Shown: in pieces, positions 13,241 through 20,739 of the stretch | How positions within the stretch are numbered: the stretch's first letter is position 1 | How the letters are laid out: every line of letters starts with the position of its first letter | DNA from: a virus | Strand: one strand, 5' to 3' | Virus record (IMG/VR): IMGVR_UViG_3300037585_005278 | Coordinates: 1 to 26,125 of that record | Length of the DNA: 26,125 nucleotides | Program-made: the position numbers and the translations under genes | Notes under the pieces: model-generated | The model's database searches: none | Told to the model about the DNA's origin: nothing | What the model saw: only the letters and a program-made list of their open reading frames with translations

Positions 13241-13791
13241 TGGCCTCTGTAATGGAAGTAATAACTTGTTTGAACCAAATCGCCGCTAATTCATATGATG
13301 ATGGTGTGTTGGAGGGAATTGGATTAAACCGTGAAGAGGGTCACCCCATCCTGGACAGCCGACTAATCGACGGCTTTCGTGTGCGCTTCGCAGCAGACCA
13401 GATGATTGTATCTTATCAGGCGGAAATGCACCTAAATGAGGTTCACCCACGAAATCAATTTGAAAACGAGATCGAGCGTAAGTTCGCTGATATCGTAAAA
13501 TTCTTGAAGAAAGAATATAAGGTAATCAAGAAGCAGCCTGTGACCTTGACCTCGGAAGCAGATGCACAGATGATTGTTCAGACTACCTCTCGTTACCATA
13601 CTTGGGTTCAAGCAAATAAGATCTATCGCATTGGTGGTCTCTCTGAGAGTACAGATGGTGTTAAGAAGAGTAGTGAAAATTCCGCAGCCTCGCCATTTGA
13701 GAAGAGGTTTAAAGACTTTTTAGAGCTTTCCACAGACAAACGCCCACCAAACGATACCTCCAAAAAGAATCCTGATACTCCGGAGGCATAA
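13240..13791 (+). CDS. Conserved phage protein upstream of terminase, unknown function
   Basis: 183 residues from the ATG at 13240 (TAATG overlap), supported by AAGGAG at 13225-13230; a start at 13216 would sit upstream of that site. Residues 1 to about 135 form an apparent alpha/beta domain (VMEVITCLNQIAANSYDDG, SRLIDGFRVRFAADQMIVSY, ENEIERKFADIVKFLKKEY, AQMIVQTTSRYHTWV). The last 45 residues are Ser/Pro/Lys-rich and probably disordered. I recall similar proteins beginning VMEVITCLNQ in T4-like marine phages, always without assigned function. It directly overlaps the terminase start (TAATG), so it may be a structural or packaging factor. Confidence 0.6.
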   Translation: MASVMEVITCLNQIAANSYDDGVLEGIGLNREEGHPILDSRLIDGFRVRFAADQMIVSYQAEMHLNEVHPRNQFENEIERKFADIVKFLKKEYKVIKKQPVTLTSEADAQMIVQTTSRYHTWVQANKIYRIGGLSESTDGVKKSSENSAASPFEKRFKDFLELSTDKRPPNDTSKKNPDTPEA

Positions 13792-15362
13792 TGCCATCTA
13801 ACAAGCAGGAAGTGATGGCGGAGATTGTCCGCTGCGGCAAAGACCCTGCTTATTTCTGTAACAAGTACGCTAAGATTTCTCACCCGATGAAGGGGTTGAT
13901 CCCTTTTGAGATGTACAAGTTTCAGGAAGAAGCACTGACAGACTTCAAAAAGAACCGCTTTAGCGTTATTTTAAAAGCTAGGCAGCTAGGCATTTCCACT
14001 ACTGTGGCGGCTTATGTATGTTGGATGATGTTGTTTCATCGAGATAAGAATGTCTTAGTTGTTGCAACCAAACTCGGCACGGCTACCAATATGGTCAAGA
14101 AGACCAAGGCTATTCATAAGCATCTTCCGGATTGGTTGAAGATAGCTAGTATTTCGATTGATAACAGAACATCTTTTGAACTTAGTAATGGTTCCCAAGT
14201 TAAGGCTTCTTCGACTTCCGGCGACGCTGGTCGTTCTGAGGCACTCTCTCTGCTCGTGGTGGATGAAGCTGCCTTTGTAGATGGCATGGAAGAACTGTGG
14301 GCGGGACTTTATCCTACCTTGTCAACTGGTGGTAGGTGTATCGCTCTCTCAACACCTAACGGTGTTGGTAACTGGTTCCACAAGACTTATACTGAAGCTG
14401 AAGAAAAGAAAAACGACTTCCATACAATTAAGCTACCATGGGAGGTTCATCCGGATAGGGACCAAGAGTGGTTCCAAAAAGAAACCCGGAATATGTCTAA
14501 GAGGGAAATCGCCCAAGAGCTTGAGTGTAATTTCAATGCTTCTGGTGAGACTGTCGTGCATGGGGACGATTTAGGAAGAATCCTTTCCGCAGTTTCGGAC
14601 CCCGTTCATAAGACAGGTTTTGATCGCAATTATTGGATTTGGAAAGAGCCGGATATAAACGGTCAGTATATCCTAGTAGCCGATGTGGCGAGAGGAGACG
14701 GCTCAGATTTTAGTGTGGCTCATGTCTTCGATGTGGCTACCATGGAGCAAGTAGCAGAGTATCAGGGCAAAATCACGCCAGACATGTTTGCTCCATTGCT
14801 TCATTCCATAGCTTCTGAGTATAATGATGCTCTGCTAATCATTGAGAATAATTCGCTAGGTATCGGCGTCCTGACTCGATTGCAGGATTTAGACTATAAA
14901 AATTTATATTATAGTGTAAAATCTACTCACGAATATGTAGATGAAGTCACGGCACAAGCTTTAGGCGGAGTGGCAGGGTTTACAATGTCGATGAAAACAA
15001 GACCGCTTGTTATAGCCAAATTTGAGGAATTCGTGAGAAATAAACTAATTACTATTAATTCTATTCGTTTTGCTAACGAGATTAAGACCTTTGTTTGGCA
15101 TAACGGTAGACCGCAGGCGATGCGTAGTTATAATGATGACCTAGTTATCGCTGCATGTATTGGTTGCTGGGTAAGAGGAACTGCATTGACCGCCAACCGG
15201 CGTGAGGAAAATTTCAAGAAAGCTCTTTTAGATAGTATTTCTATTGGCGGAACAAAAATGAACACTAAGATTGAAGGTCAACATGGATACAAACCACCTT
15301 CAGGTAAATTCCGAGGCGCTGACGGAAGACTACACGATCTAGACTGGATAATCAAAGGATAA
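13791..15362 (+). CDS. Terminase large subunit (T4 gp17-like)
   Basis: 523 residues, a normal size. The ATPase half has a Walker A variant KARQLGIST (62-70), Walker B LLVVDE (154-159) followed by AAFVDG, and a coupling motif STPN (187-190). The nuclease half has an RNase-H-like acidic set: VADVARGDGSDFS (D298), LLIIENNSLG (E352) and SYNDDLVIA (D449/D450). Together they drive DNA packaging through the portal and cut concatemers. The portal gene follows after three bases. In T4 the tail sheath and tube genes lie between terminase and portal; here the two are adjacent. AAGGA near 15353-15358 serves the portal start. Confidence 0.95.
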   Translation: MPSNKQEVMAEIVRCGKDPAYFCNKYAKISHPMKGLIPFEMYKFQEEALTDFKKNRFSVILKARQLGISTTVAAYVCWMMLFHRDKNVLVVATKLGTATNMVKKTKAIHKHLPDWLKIASISIDNRTSFELSNGSQVKASSTSGDAGRSEALSLLVVDEAAFVDGMEELWAGLYPTLSTGGRCIALSTPNGVGNWFHKTYTEAEEKKNDFHTIKLPWEVHPDRDQEWFQKETRNMSKREIAQELECNFNASGETVVHGDDLGRILSAVSDPVHKTGFDRNYWIWKEPDINGQYILVADVARGDGSDFSVAHVFDVATMEQVAEYQGKITPDMFAPLLHSIASEYNDALLIIENNSLGIGVLTRLQDLDYKNLYYSVKSTHEYVDEVTAQALGGVAGFTMSMKTRPLVIAKFEEFVRNKLITINSIRFANEIKTFVWHNGRPQAMRSYNDDLVIAACIGCWVRGTALTANRREENFKKALLDSISIGGTKMNTKIEGQHGYKPPSGKFRGADGRLHDLDWIIKG

Positions 15363-15365
15363 AAA

Positions 15366-17237
15366 ATGGCAGACAATAATTCAAACAATAATAATCCTAG
15401 AAACGATGCTTCTCCTCTCTTCCGCCGGCTTACCCGGCTTTTTAGTGGTCCTATCGTAAATTATGATAGACCCGCTGTTATTCGAGGTACCAGAAGAGAT
15501 GTTCAGAAGTATACATTTACAAGCGGAACCGGGAAAGAGTTTAAGAAGAAAGAGTATTACAACCCCTTTGGTCAGTTGAGCAATGGAGTTCTGTATGCCC
15601 GCAATAAGCAGGTTAGATATACTGATTTTGATCAAATGGAATACATGCCAGAAATAGCTTCCGCTTTGGACATCTATGCTGACGAAATTACCACCTCAAC
15701 AGCTTTTAATCCTATAGTCAGTATTGACTGTCATAACCGTGAGATTACAGAAATTCTTAATACTCTGTTGTTCACAGTTCTCAATGTTGAGTCAAATTTA
15801 TTTGGTTGGTCACGAAGTATGTGCAAATATGGGGATTATTATCTTTATTTAGATATTGATGACACCTTGGGCATTACTAACGCTATTCCGCTTCCTGTAA
15901 GATCTATGGAACGGATTGAGGGAACCGACCCCACTAACCCCAATTATATTCAATACTTTTGGCAAGGGGCCGAGGGTAACAAAGGTGTCAGTTTTGAGAA
16001 CTGGCAGGTTTCTCATTTCCGAGTTATCGGGAATGATCGGTATGTCCCCTACGGGACTTCTGTCCTTGAGCCCTCCCGTAGAATATGGCGGCAGCTTACC
16101 TTGCTTGAAGATGCCATGATGGCATACCGTATTGTTCGCTCTCCTGAGCGTCGTGTTTTTTATATTGATGTGGGAAACATTTCTCCCGAAGATGTAGAAC
16201 AGTACATCGAACAAGTAAAAACACAAATGAAAAGAAACCAGGTGGTGGATGAACAGACTGGTCAGGTTGACCTTCGCTATAATGCAATGAGTGTAGACGA
16301 GGATTATTATATTCCTATTCGTGGAAACACCAGCAATACTCGTATCGAAACTTTGGCTGGCGGTCAATTTACGGGAGACATCGATGATGTCAACTATCTT
16401 CGTGATAAATTATTCTCGGCACTCAAGGTACCAAAAGCTTATTTAGCACAGGCAGATACTGTAGAGGACAAGACTACACTATCACAGAAGGATGTGAGAT
16501 TCTCCAGGACAATCCAGCGACTTCAAAGAGTTGTCATAGCTGAGATAGAAAAGATGTGTATCATCCATCTTTATACTTTGGGATTCCGAGATGCTGATCT
16601 TACATCTTTTAAGCTCAGTCTGAATAACCCTTCTAAGATTGCCGAACTTCAAGAGCTTGAGCACTTGCGTACTAAGTTTGATATTGCAGGCTCAGCCACA
16701 GAAGGCTTCTTCTCTCGTAACTGGGTATATAAGAACATCTTCAAGATTGCAAACGAAGACATTGATAGGATCCAAATTGAGCTTTACGGCGACGCCAAGC
16801 TTGGTGCAGCCCTAGAGGAGGCTGGAACGGTACCAGAATCTGGGGACATGGGTGGCGACTTAGGACTTGGAGATGACGACTCAGGCAGTCTCGACCTCGG
16901 CGGCGATGCCGGCGGCGACATTCCTGGCGACGATGACGCATCTGATGGTCCTCTTCTAGCAGAGCCCGAACCAGCCCAAAGAGACGACAAAAGAAGCACA
17001 TCCGGACCAAGATTGAGAAGCATGAACGGTCAATATAACAAGGAAGCTGCTTCTCGGACAAAAAGAACCCTATATAAAGGGGATGATATCTTCGCTGGCA
17101 TGAAGCAAATGGGAAGACTTCAGAACGGCATTGCAACCGAGAACCTAGATAAAGAAGAAAAGTTACTGTTCAGTACTCAGTTTGAAATAAACAAACTCAT
17201 AGAACAATTGGGAAACAAAGATGAAGGTCAAGCATAA
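15366..17237 (+). CDS. Portal protein (T4 gp20-like)
   Basis: 623 residues, larger than T4 gp20 (524) because of a C-terminal tail. Portal hallmarks of this family are the early segment YADEITTS after MEYMPEIASALD, the conserved FRVIGNDRYVPYGTSVLEPSRRIWRQLTLLEDAMMAYRIVRSPERRVFYIDVGN block (broken here as FRVIGNDRYVPYGTS, RRIWRQLTLLEDAMMAYRI and PERRVFYIDVGN), the YIPIRG segment, and a clip-to-wing part with LFSALKVPKAYL. Residues about 490-550 form a Gly/Asp low-complexity stretch (GDMGGDLGLGDDDSG), probably disordered and perhaps facing the head interior. It forms the dodecameric DNA entry ring on which the prohead is built. The last 17 bases overlap the next gene. Confidence 0.93.
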   Translation: MADNNSNNNNPRNDASPLFRRLTRLFSGPIVNYDRPAVIRGTRRDVQKYTFTSGTGKEFKKKEYYNPFGQLSNGVLYARNKQVRYTDFDQMEYMPEIASALDIYADEITTSTAFNPIVSIDCHNREITEILNTLLFTVLNVESNLFGWSRSMCKYGDYYLYLDIDDTLGITNAIPLPVRSMERIEGTDPTNPNYIQYFWQGAEGNKGVSFENWQVSHFRVIGNDRYVPYGTSVLEPSRRIWRQLTLLEDAMMAYRIVRSPERRVFYIDVGNISPEDVEQYIEQVKTQMKRNQVVDEQTGQVDLRYNAMSVDEDYYIPIRGNTSNTRIETLAGGQFTGDIDDVNYLRDKLFSALKVPKAYLAQADTVEDKTTLSQKDVRFSRTIQRLQRVVIAEIEKMCIIHLYTLGFRDADLTSFKLSLNNPSKIAELQELEHLRTKFDIAGSATEGFFSRNWVYKNIFKIANEDIDRIQIELYGDAKLGAALEEAGTVPESGDMGGDLGLGDDDSGSLDLGGDAGGDIPGDDDASDGPLLAEPEPAQRDDKRSTSGPRLRSMNGQYNKEAASRTKRTLYKGDDIFAGMKQMGRLQNGIATENLDKEEKLLFSTQFEINKLIEQLGNKDEGQA

Positions 17238-18045
17238 TAAAAAAAGAAACACAGCGTTTTTATTTGAAGCTCTCTTACGAGAGTTGACAAAGTCAGTTGT
17301 CTCCCAGCAGACCGACAGAACTAGAGGTGTAAAGAAAATACTTTCTGAGCATTTCCACAAAGGTCAGCCACTAAGCCAAGAGGTAGAGTGCTACAGTGCT
17401 TTGGCAGAAAATCAGGACCTTGATAGACCATCGGCTGAAAAACTAATTCAATTGGCAAAAGATTCCTACTCTAAGATAAGCCAGGGCGAAATATTCCACG
17501 AACAATCACAGGTTATTAAAAAGATCAACACAACCTTGGGTAAGGGCGTTTATAATAATTTTGTCCCTAACTACAAATCCTTTGCCACTATCGCCCAGAT
17601 ATTCGGCGAGAAGGCTTCGCTAAAGAGTCGGGTCTTGATGGAGAATAAACTTGTTGAAGGTCTTATGTCTACGACCGAACAGAAAGAGGTTATGGAGCCT
17701 GTTGATGGCTTGGTTGTGAGGACTTTTACGGAACGCTTTAATCAATCCTATTCCGACCTTTTACAGGAGCAGAAACAGCTTTTGGGCAAGTACATCGTTT
17801 CTTTCGGAGACTCGGCAGTAGACTTTCGACTCTATGTTGCAGAAGAATTAAAGAGACTTCACGAGGCAATCGCCAAATCTTTAGAAATGGACGAAATAAA
17901 AGAAGATGAAGAGATGATCAATAGTACTAATCAAATCCTCAAAGAGATGGAGGCATTAGATGTCTCGAAGCTCACAGAGGAACAAGTACTTAAAATTCTA
18001 AAACTTCAACAACTAGTAGAAGAGTATCAGTCCAATGACAATTAA
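17221..18045 (+). CDS. Conserved head-region protein, unknown function (position of T4 gp67/68)
   Basis: 274 residues. It starts MKVKHNKKRNTAFLFEALL, a basic helical opening I recall from many T4-like marine phages, and appears helical throughout (QVIKKINTTLGKGVY, YKSFATIAQIFGEKASLKSR, a Lys/Glu-rich C-terminus). T4 has the small core proteins gp67 and gp68 between portal and protease, and this gene holds that position but is longer and shows no clear similarity to them. A role in the prohead core or as an assembly factor is a position-based inference. Overlaps the portal by 17 bases and the next gene by 11. Confidence 0.6.
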   Translation: MKVKHNKKRNTAFLFEALLRELTKSVVSQQTDRTRGVKKILSEHFHKGQPLSQEVECYSALAENQDLDRPSAEKLIQLAKDSYSKISQGEIFHEQSQVIKKINTTLGKGVYNNFVPNYKSFATIAQIFGEKASLKSRVLMENKLVEGLMSTTEQKEVMEPVDGLVVRTFTERFNQSYSDLLQEQKQLLGKYIVSFGDSAVDFRLYVAEELKRLHEAIAKSLEMDEIKEDEEMINSTNQILKEMEALDVSKLTEEQVLKILKLQQLVEEYQSNDN

Positions 18046-18568
18046 GATAAGCTTACAAAACAATGTTAAACCCACACAAGAGACTGTTTCCTTACAGATA
18101 AGTAAAACTCTTGATGGAAACTTGCTTATCAATGATCACAAGTATATGGATATTGTAATTAATCCCCAAGAAGGGAAAATTGCGACGCTGTCCAAACCCG
18201 AGACTGATAGGGATGTTTTTGAGTACCAGAGGGATTTGATGTATCACTTGTTCAAGGGGGGTGTCACCCCAGCAGCAAGCCCTGAGGGAACTGCTGTTTT
18301 TGGTGTGGTCGAGTCTTCTTATCCTGTAGAGAGTGATGTAAATTCTCTGGAGACAGTTCTTTATATTATTCAGGATTATATTAGCAAGACCGCCGACGCC
18401 GAGGTTGTGGCTGATGAGTATGATAAGAATATTGAAGATAGATTTACACAGCCCTCTGCGAAGGACTCTACCGAATATGGGGAAATAGAACCATACGAGG
18501 ACACTCCCGAAGCTTACCAGCAGGGCGACCCAACTTACGCCTTCGCTGGTTACGGTTATTTGTACTAA
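18035..18568 (+). CDS. Head-region protein of unknown function
   Basis: 177 residues. The N-terminal part is beta-rich (TIKISLQNN, ETVSLQISKTLDGNLLINDH, YMDIVINPQEGKIATL), the middle helical (DVFEYQRDLMYHLF, NSLETVLYIIQDYI), and the tail acidic and aromatic (IEPYEDTPEAYQQGD, AFAGYGYLY). No family recognised. The beginning overlaps the previous gene by 11 bases, so coupled translation and a shared assembly role are likely. Placed between portal and protease. Confidence 0.55.
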   Translation: MTIKISLQNNVKPTQETVSLQISKTLDGNLLINDHKYMDIVINPQEGKIATLSKPETDRDVFEYQRDLMYHLFKGGVTPAASPEGTAVFGVVESSYPVESDVNSLETVLYIIQDYISKTADAEVVADEYDKNIEDRFTQPSAKDSTEYGEIEPYEDTPEAYQQGDPTYAFAGYGYLY

Positions 18569-18597
18569 CAGAAAGTAGGACCTTGATATCCTTTATA

Positions 18598-18921
18598 ATG
18601 TGTTCATATGGCTTGACACAGATTTTGGTTTTTGCTACAATTTTTGATAAAGTCCGGCCCAAGCACCACTTTTTCCACTGCCCGATGTGTGTTGGCTTCT
18701 GGGTTGGTGTGCTTCTTCTGATCCTAAACCCTTTTACAGAACTATTTACCTTTGATGTAAGTTTAGTAAATGCATTACTTTTAGGGTCGCTTTCATCGGC
18801 TACATCCTATATGTTATGTATGACCTTTTCAGATGGAGGTATTCGGTTTGAACACAGAACGAAAGGGAACTTGGACGCAAAAGTGGATGTTACGCCCCGT
18901 AACAAACTGCTGTCGTGGTAG
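18598..18921 (+). CDS. Membrane protein with CPMC motif (DUF1360-like)
   Basis: 107 residues from the ATG at 18598; an in-frame TTG at 18583 would add five residues but lies only two bases after AGGA (18577-18580), so the start is uncertain. Hydrophobic segments: about 5-16, 31-45 and 54-76. Residues 25-37 read FFHCPMCVGFWVG, a CxxC followed by GFW at the membrane edge, a pattern shared by the DUF1360-like family of phage and bacterial membrane proteins, as I recall. The two cysteines could bind a metal or form a redox pair. It is unusual for a membrane protein to sit between portal and prohead protease; T4 proheads assemble on the inner membrane, so a membrane role in assembly is possible. 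Confidence 0.55.
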   Translation: MCSYGLTQILVFATIFDKVRPKHHFFHCPMCVGFWVGVLLLILNPFTELFTFDVSLVNALLLGSLSSATSYMLCMTFSDGGIRFEHRTKGNLDAKVDVTPRNKLLSW

Positions 18922-18928
18922 TTGTACC

Positions 18929-18947
18929 GTGCGGGTAACGCCCGCAC
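18929..18947 (+). promoter_or_regulatory. Perfect 7-bp RNA hairpin ahead of the protease gene
   Basis: GTGCGGG (18929-18935) and CCCGCAC (18941-18947) can pair around a five-base loop. No T-run follows; instead the Shine-Dalgarno AAGGAG (18951-18956) begins four bases later. It is therefore more likely a translational control, mRNA-processing or stability element than an intrinsic terminator. Confidence 0.5.
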
Positions 18948-18962
18948 TCAAAGGAGATAATA

Positions 18963-19556
18963 ATGAATAAAAAATATGTACTACAAGAATTTATGAACCT
19001 CGATTACAGTGATGAACTTCTCACAGAAGAAGAGCGTGAAGGTAATCGCAGCGGCACTCACCTTATTGTGGCAGGTAAAATCCAATGCGCCGAAGCTAAG
19101 AATGGTAATGGTCGTATTTATCCTCGCCCAATTCTGGAACGAGAAATAAAAAACTACTCGAAGCTTGTAAAAGAAGGGCGTGCTATTGGCGAACTAGATC
19201 ACCCCGACACTTCTGTTGTGGAGCTTAAGAACGCCAGTCATGTAATCACTGAAGTGTGGTGGAAGGGTGACGATGTAATGGGCAAGATGAAAATCCTCGG
19301 CACCCCCGCCGGACAGATAGCGAGACAGTTAGTGGAAGGCGGAGTTCAGCTAGGAATATCTAGTCGTGGACTAGGGTCAACCAGGCAAGAGAATGGCGCT
19401 ACTATGGTAGAGGACGACTTCCAATTGCTATGTTTTGATTTGGTTTCTGAACCCAGCACTGACGGCGCATTTCTCGTTGCTGAAAATAAAATCAAAACAT
19501 ATCTCACAAAGGCTGATAGGATCAATAGAGCCCTTAACGATGTTTTGGGTAACTAA
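18963..19556 (+). CDS. Prohead maturation protease (T4 gp21-like)
   Basis: 197 residues, close to T4 gp21 (212). It carries the herpesvirus-assemblin-like serine protease signature of phage prohead proteases: GKIQCAEAKNGNGRIYPRPI (38-57), GELDHP with catalytic His80, and GISSRGLGS (131-139) with the nucleophile Ser at 133 or 134. In T4 the enzyme cuts scaffold, capsid protein and internal proteins after (I/L)-x-E. Such sites are visible here in the capsid protein (LKE, 56-58) and in the leaders of at least a dozen other genes in this window. AAGGAG at 18951-18956 gives a good start. The core gene at 19571 follows after 14 bases. Confidence 0.92.
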   Translation: MNKKYVLQEFMNLDYSDELLTEEEREGNRSGTHLIVAGKIQCAEAKNGNGRIYPRPILEREIKNYSKLVKEGRAIGELDHPDTSVVELKNASHVITEVWWKGDDVMGKMKILGTPAGQIARQLVEGGVQLGISSRGLGSTRQENGATMVEDDFQLLCFDLVSEPSTDGAFLVAENKIKTYLTKADRINRALNDVLGN

Positions 19557-19570
19557 AGAAAAGAGAAAAG

Positions 19571-19957
19571 ATGAAGAAATCAGAACTGAAAAACATAATC
19601 AAAGAGTGCGTAAGAGAAATCATCTTCGAAGAGGGAGCCCTATCCGGGATTATAAAAGAAGTAGTTCAGGGTCTAGGCACTGGTGGTGCCCTCACAGCGC
19701 AGCCAACTGCGCCCCAACACACGCCCGCCCAGAACTCTTCCCGAAGAAAAGTCCTCGATGAAATAGCGTCACAATCTTATGACGACCTAAAGAAGACTTT
19801 TCCTAATCCGGAACTTTTCGAGGGCACTGCCCCACTACAGGAGGCGAGAGGCGGAAATGCTCTTGAGGGCGTTCGTACCGGTGATTCCGGCGTAGATATA
19901 TCTAACATACCAGGCTTCGGCAACTGGTCCAGTGTTGCAACTGCAATAAGAAAGTAA
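19571..19957 (+). CDS. Probable prohead core / internal protein with leader related to family 2
   Basis: 128 residues. The start MKKSELKNIIKECVREIIFEE resembles leader family 2 (LRKIIKEE) shifted by two residues, with IKE at 10-12, and a second IKE at 27-29 (GIIKEVV). The middle is Pro/Thr/Gln-rich (GGALTAQPTAPQHTPAQNSS) and the end has FEGTAPLQEARGGNALEG and a glycine-rich close. It lies between protease and scaffold genes, where prohead core proteins belong, so it links the leader family to the head interior. I judge it an internal/core protein processed by the protease. No enzymatic motif. Confidence 0.55.
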   Translation: MKKSELKNIIKECVREIIFEEGALSGIIKEVVQGLGTGGALTAQPTAPQHTPAQNSSRRKVLDEIASQSYDDLKKTFPNPELFEGTAPLQEARGGNALEGVRTGDSGVDISNIPGFGNWSSVATAIRK

Positions 19958-19961
19958 AATA

Positions 19962-20261
19962 ATGAGAAACAGAAACAATTTTAGAAATAAATCAAGAAAC
20001 AATACTCGTCCCTTGGAAACTTGTGTTGCTGTTCATGCTGAAGAGTGTAATGGTGATGCAGAGAAGATGGTCCGTCGTTTTACTAAGAAGGTAAAGCGGG
20101 AAGGCATCATCGAAGAGCAGCGAGACAGAAGGTATTTTTCTAAGCCCTCTGTGAAGGCTACTGAGAAAAAACAGGAAAAGAAAAGATTAATTAGAAAAGT
20201 GAATAGAAGAAGAGAAGAACTATTTACACCTAGAGATAGAGTGAAAAGGAGGAGTCGATAA
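19962..20261 (+). CDS. Phage-encoded ribosomal protein bS21 homologue
   Basis: 99 residues, longer than bacterial bS21 (about 70) through a basic N-terminal extension (MRNRNNFRNKSRNN) and a basic tail. The core V22AVHAEECNGDAEKMVRRFTK (22-41), then VKREGIIEEQRDRRYFSKPS (44-63), then a Lys/Arg-rich helix (KKQEKKRLIRKVNRRREEL) follows the bS21 pattern: a short strand, RRFxxxxxxxGI, ExRxRxxFxKPS, basic C-terminal helix. bS21 sits on the 30S platform near the anti-Shine-Dalgarno end of 16S rRNA and takes part in initiation. Phage homologues are known (for example in pelagiphage HTVC008M). The gene itself has no clear Shine-Dalgarno, while the next gene has a very strong one. It lies inside the late head operon, so it may tune late translation. 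Nothing else fits as well. Confidence 0.82.
   Translation: MRNRNNFRNKSRNNTRPLETCVAVHAEECNGDAEKMVRRFTKKVKREGIIEEQRDRRYFSKPSVKATEKKQEKKRLIRKVNRRREELFTPRDRVKRRSR
20245..20254 (+). promoter_or_regulatory. Very strong Shine-Dalgarno for the structural gene at 20261
   Basis: AAAGGAGGAG is embedded in the last codons of the bS21-like gene, six bases before the ATG (20261), which itself lies in the TAATG overlap. It is among the longest matches to the 16S rRNA 3' end in the window and contrasts with the bS21 gene, which has none. Confidence 0.7.
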
Positions 20262-20689
20262 TGGGATATTCACCCGACGGTACAAAATACTTTAATGGAT
20301 ATTATGGTAAGTCCCCAGGGCTTGGAAGCGTGGGAGCATATCAGGTTGCTGGAACTCCTTACCTTACTTCTAGTCAGGTTGGTGCCGGCGCAGAGGTTCA
20401 ACTTACATTTCCTGCTCTTCCACGGTCAATTACTATAATTAACAAAGATGCCGACAGCGATCCTCTACTTGTGCGCTTCGCTTCGGTGGGTACAGGTGCA
20501 GCATCTACGCACTGCATAACATTGGATACTCAGAATTCTTCCGTTACTTTGAATGTCCGCACTCGTTCTATATTTTTAGAAGCAACTGGTGCGGCAGTGG
20601 ATTATGAGCTTTTCGCTGAACTAACTGGGATTGCTACCAATTTAGTGCCGGATATGAATATTGCCAACTGGCCTGGTATTAGTGATTAG
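20261..20689 (+). CDS. Beta-rich virion structural protein, probable head decoration protein
   Basis: 142 residues, served by the strong Shine-Dalgarno above, which suggests high expression. It starts MGYSPDGTKYFNGYYGKSPG, then strand-like segments (EVQLTFPALPRSITIINKD, LLVRFASVGTG, HCITLDTQNSSVTLNVR, RSIFLEATG, DYELFAELTGI). I recall similar small proteins with the YFNGxYGKSPG opening in T4-like marine phages, annotated only as structural. The size, beta content and head-cluster position suit a decoration or head-vertex protein, but no homology to T4 Hoc or Soc is visible. Confidence 0.6.
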   Translation: MGYSPDGTKYFNGYYGKSPGLGSVGAYQVAGTPYLTSSQVGAGAEVQLTFPALPRSITIINKDADSDPLLVRFASVGTGAASTHCITLDTQNSSVTLNVRTRSIFLEATGAAVDYELFAELTGIATNLVPDMNIANWPGISD

Positions 20690-20739
20690 TGACGCTTGAG
20701 TTAGTATTTTATTTACCAGTATCATAGGAGAAAACAATA

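Noticed and set aside
18929-18947. Hairpin before the protease gene as an intrinsic terminator
   Set aside because: No T-run follows; the ribosome site begins four bases after the stem.
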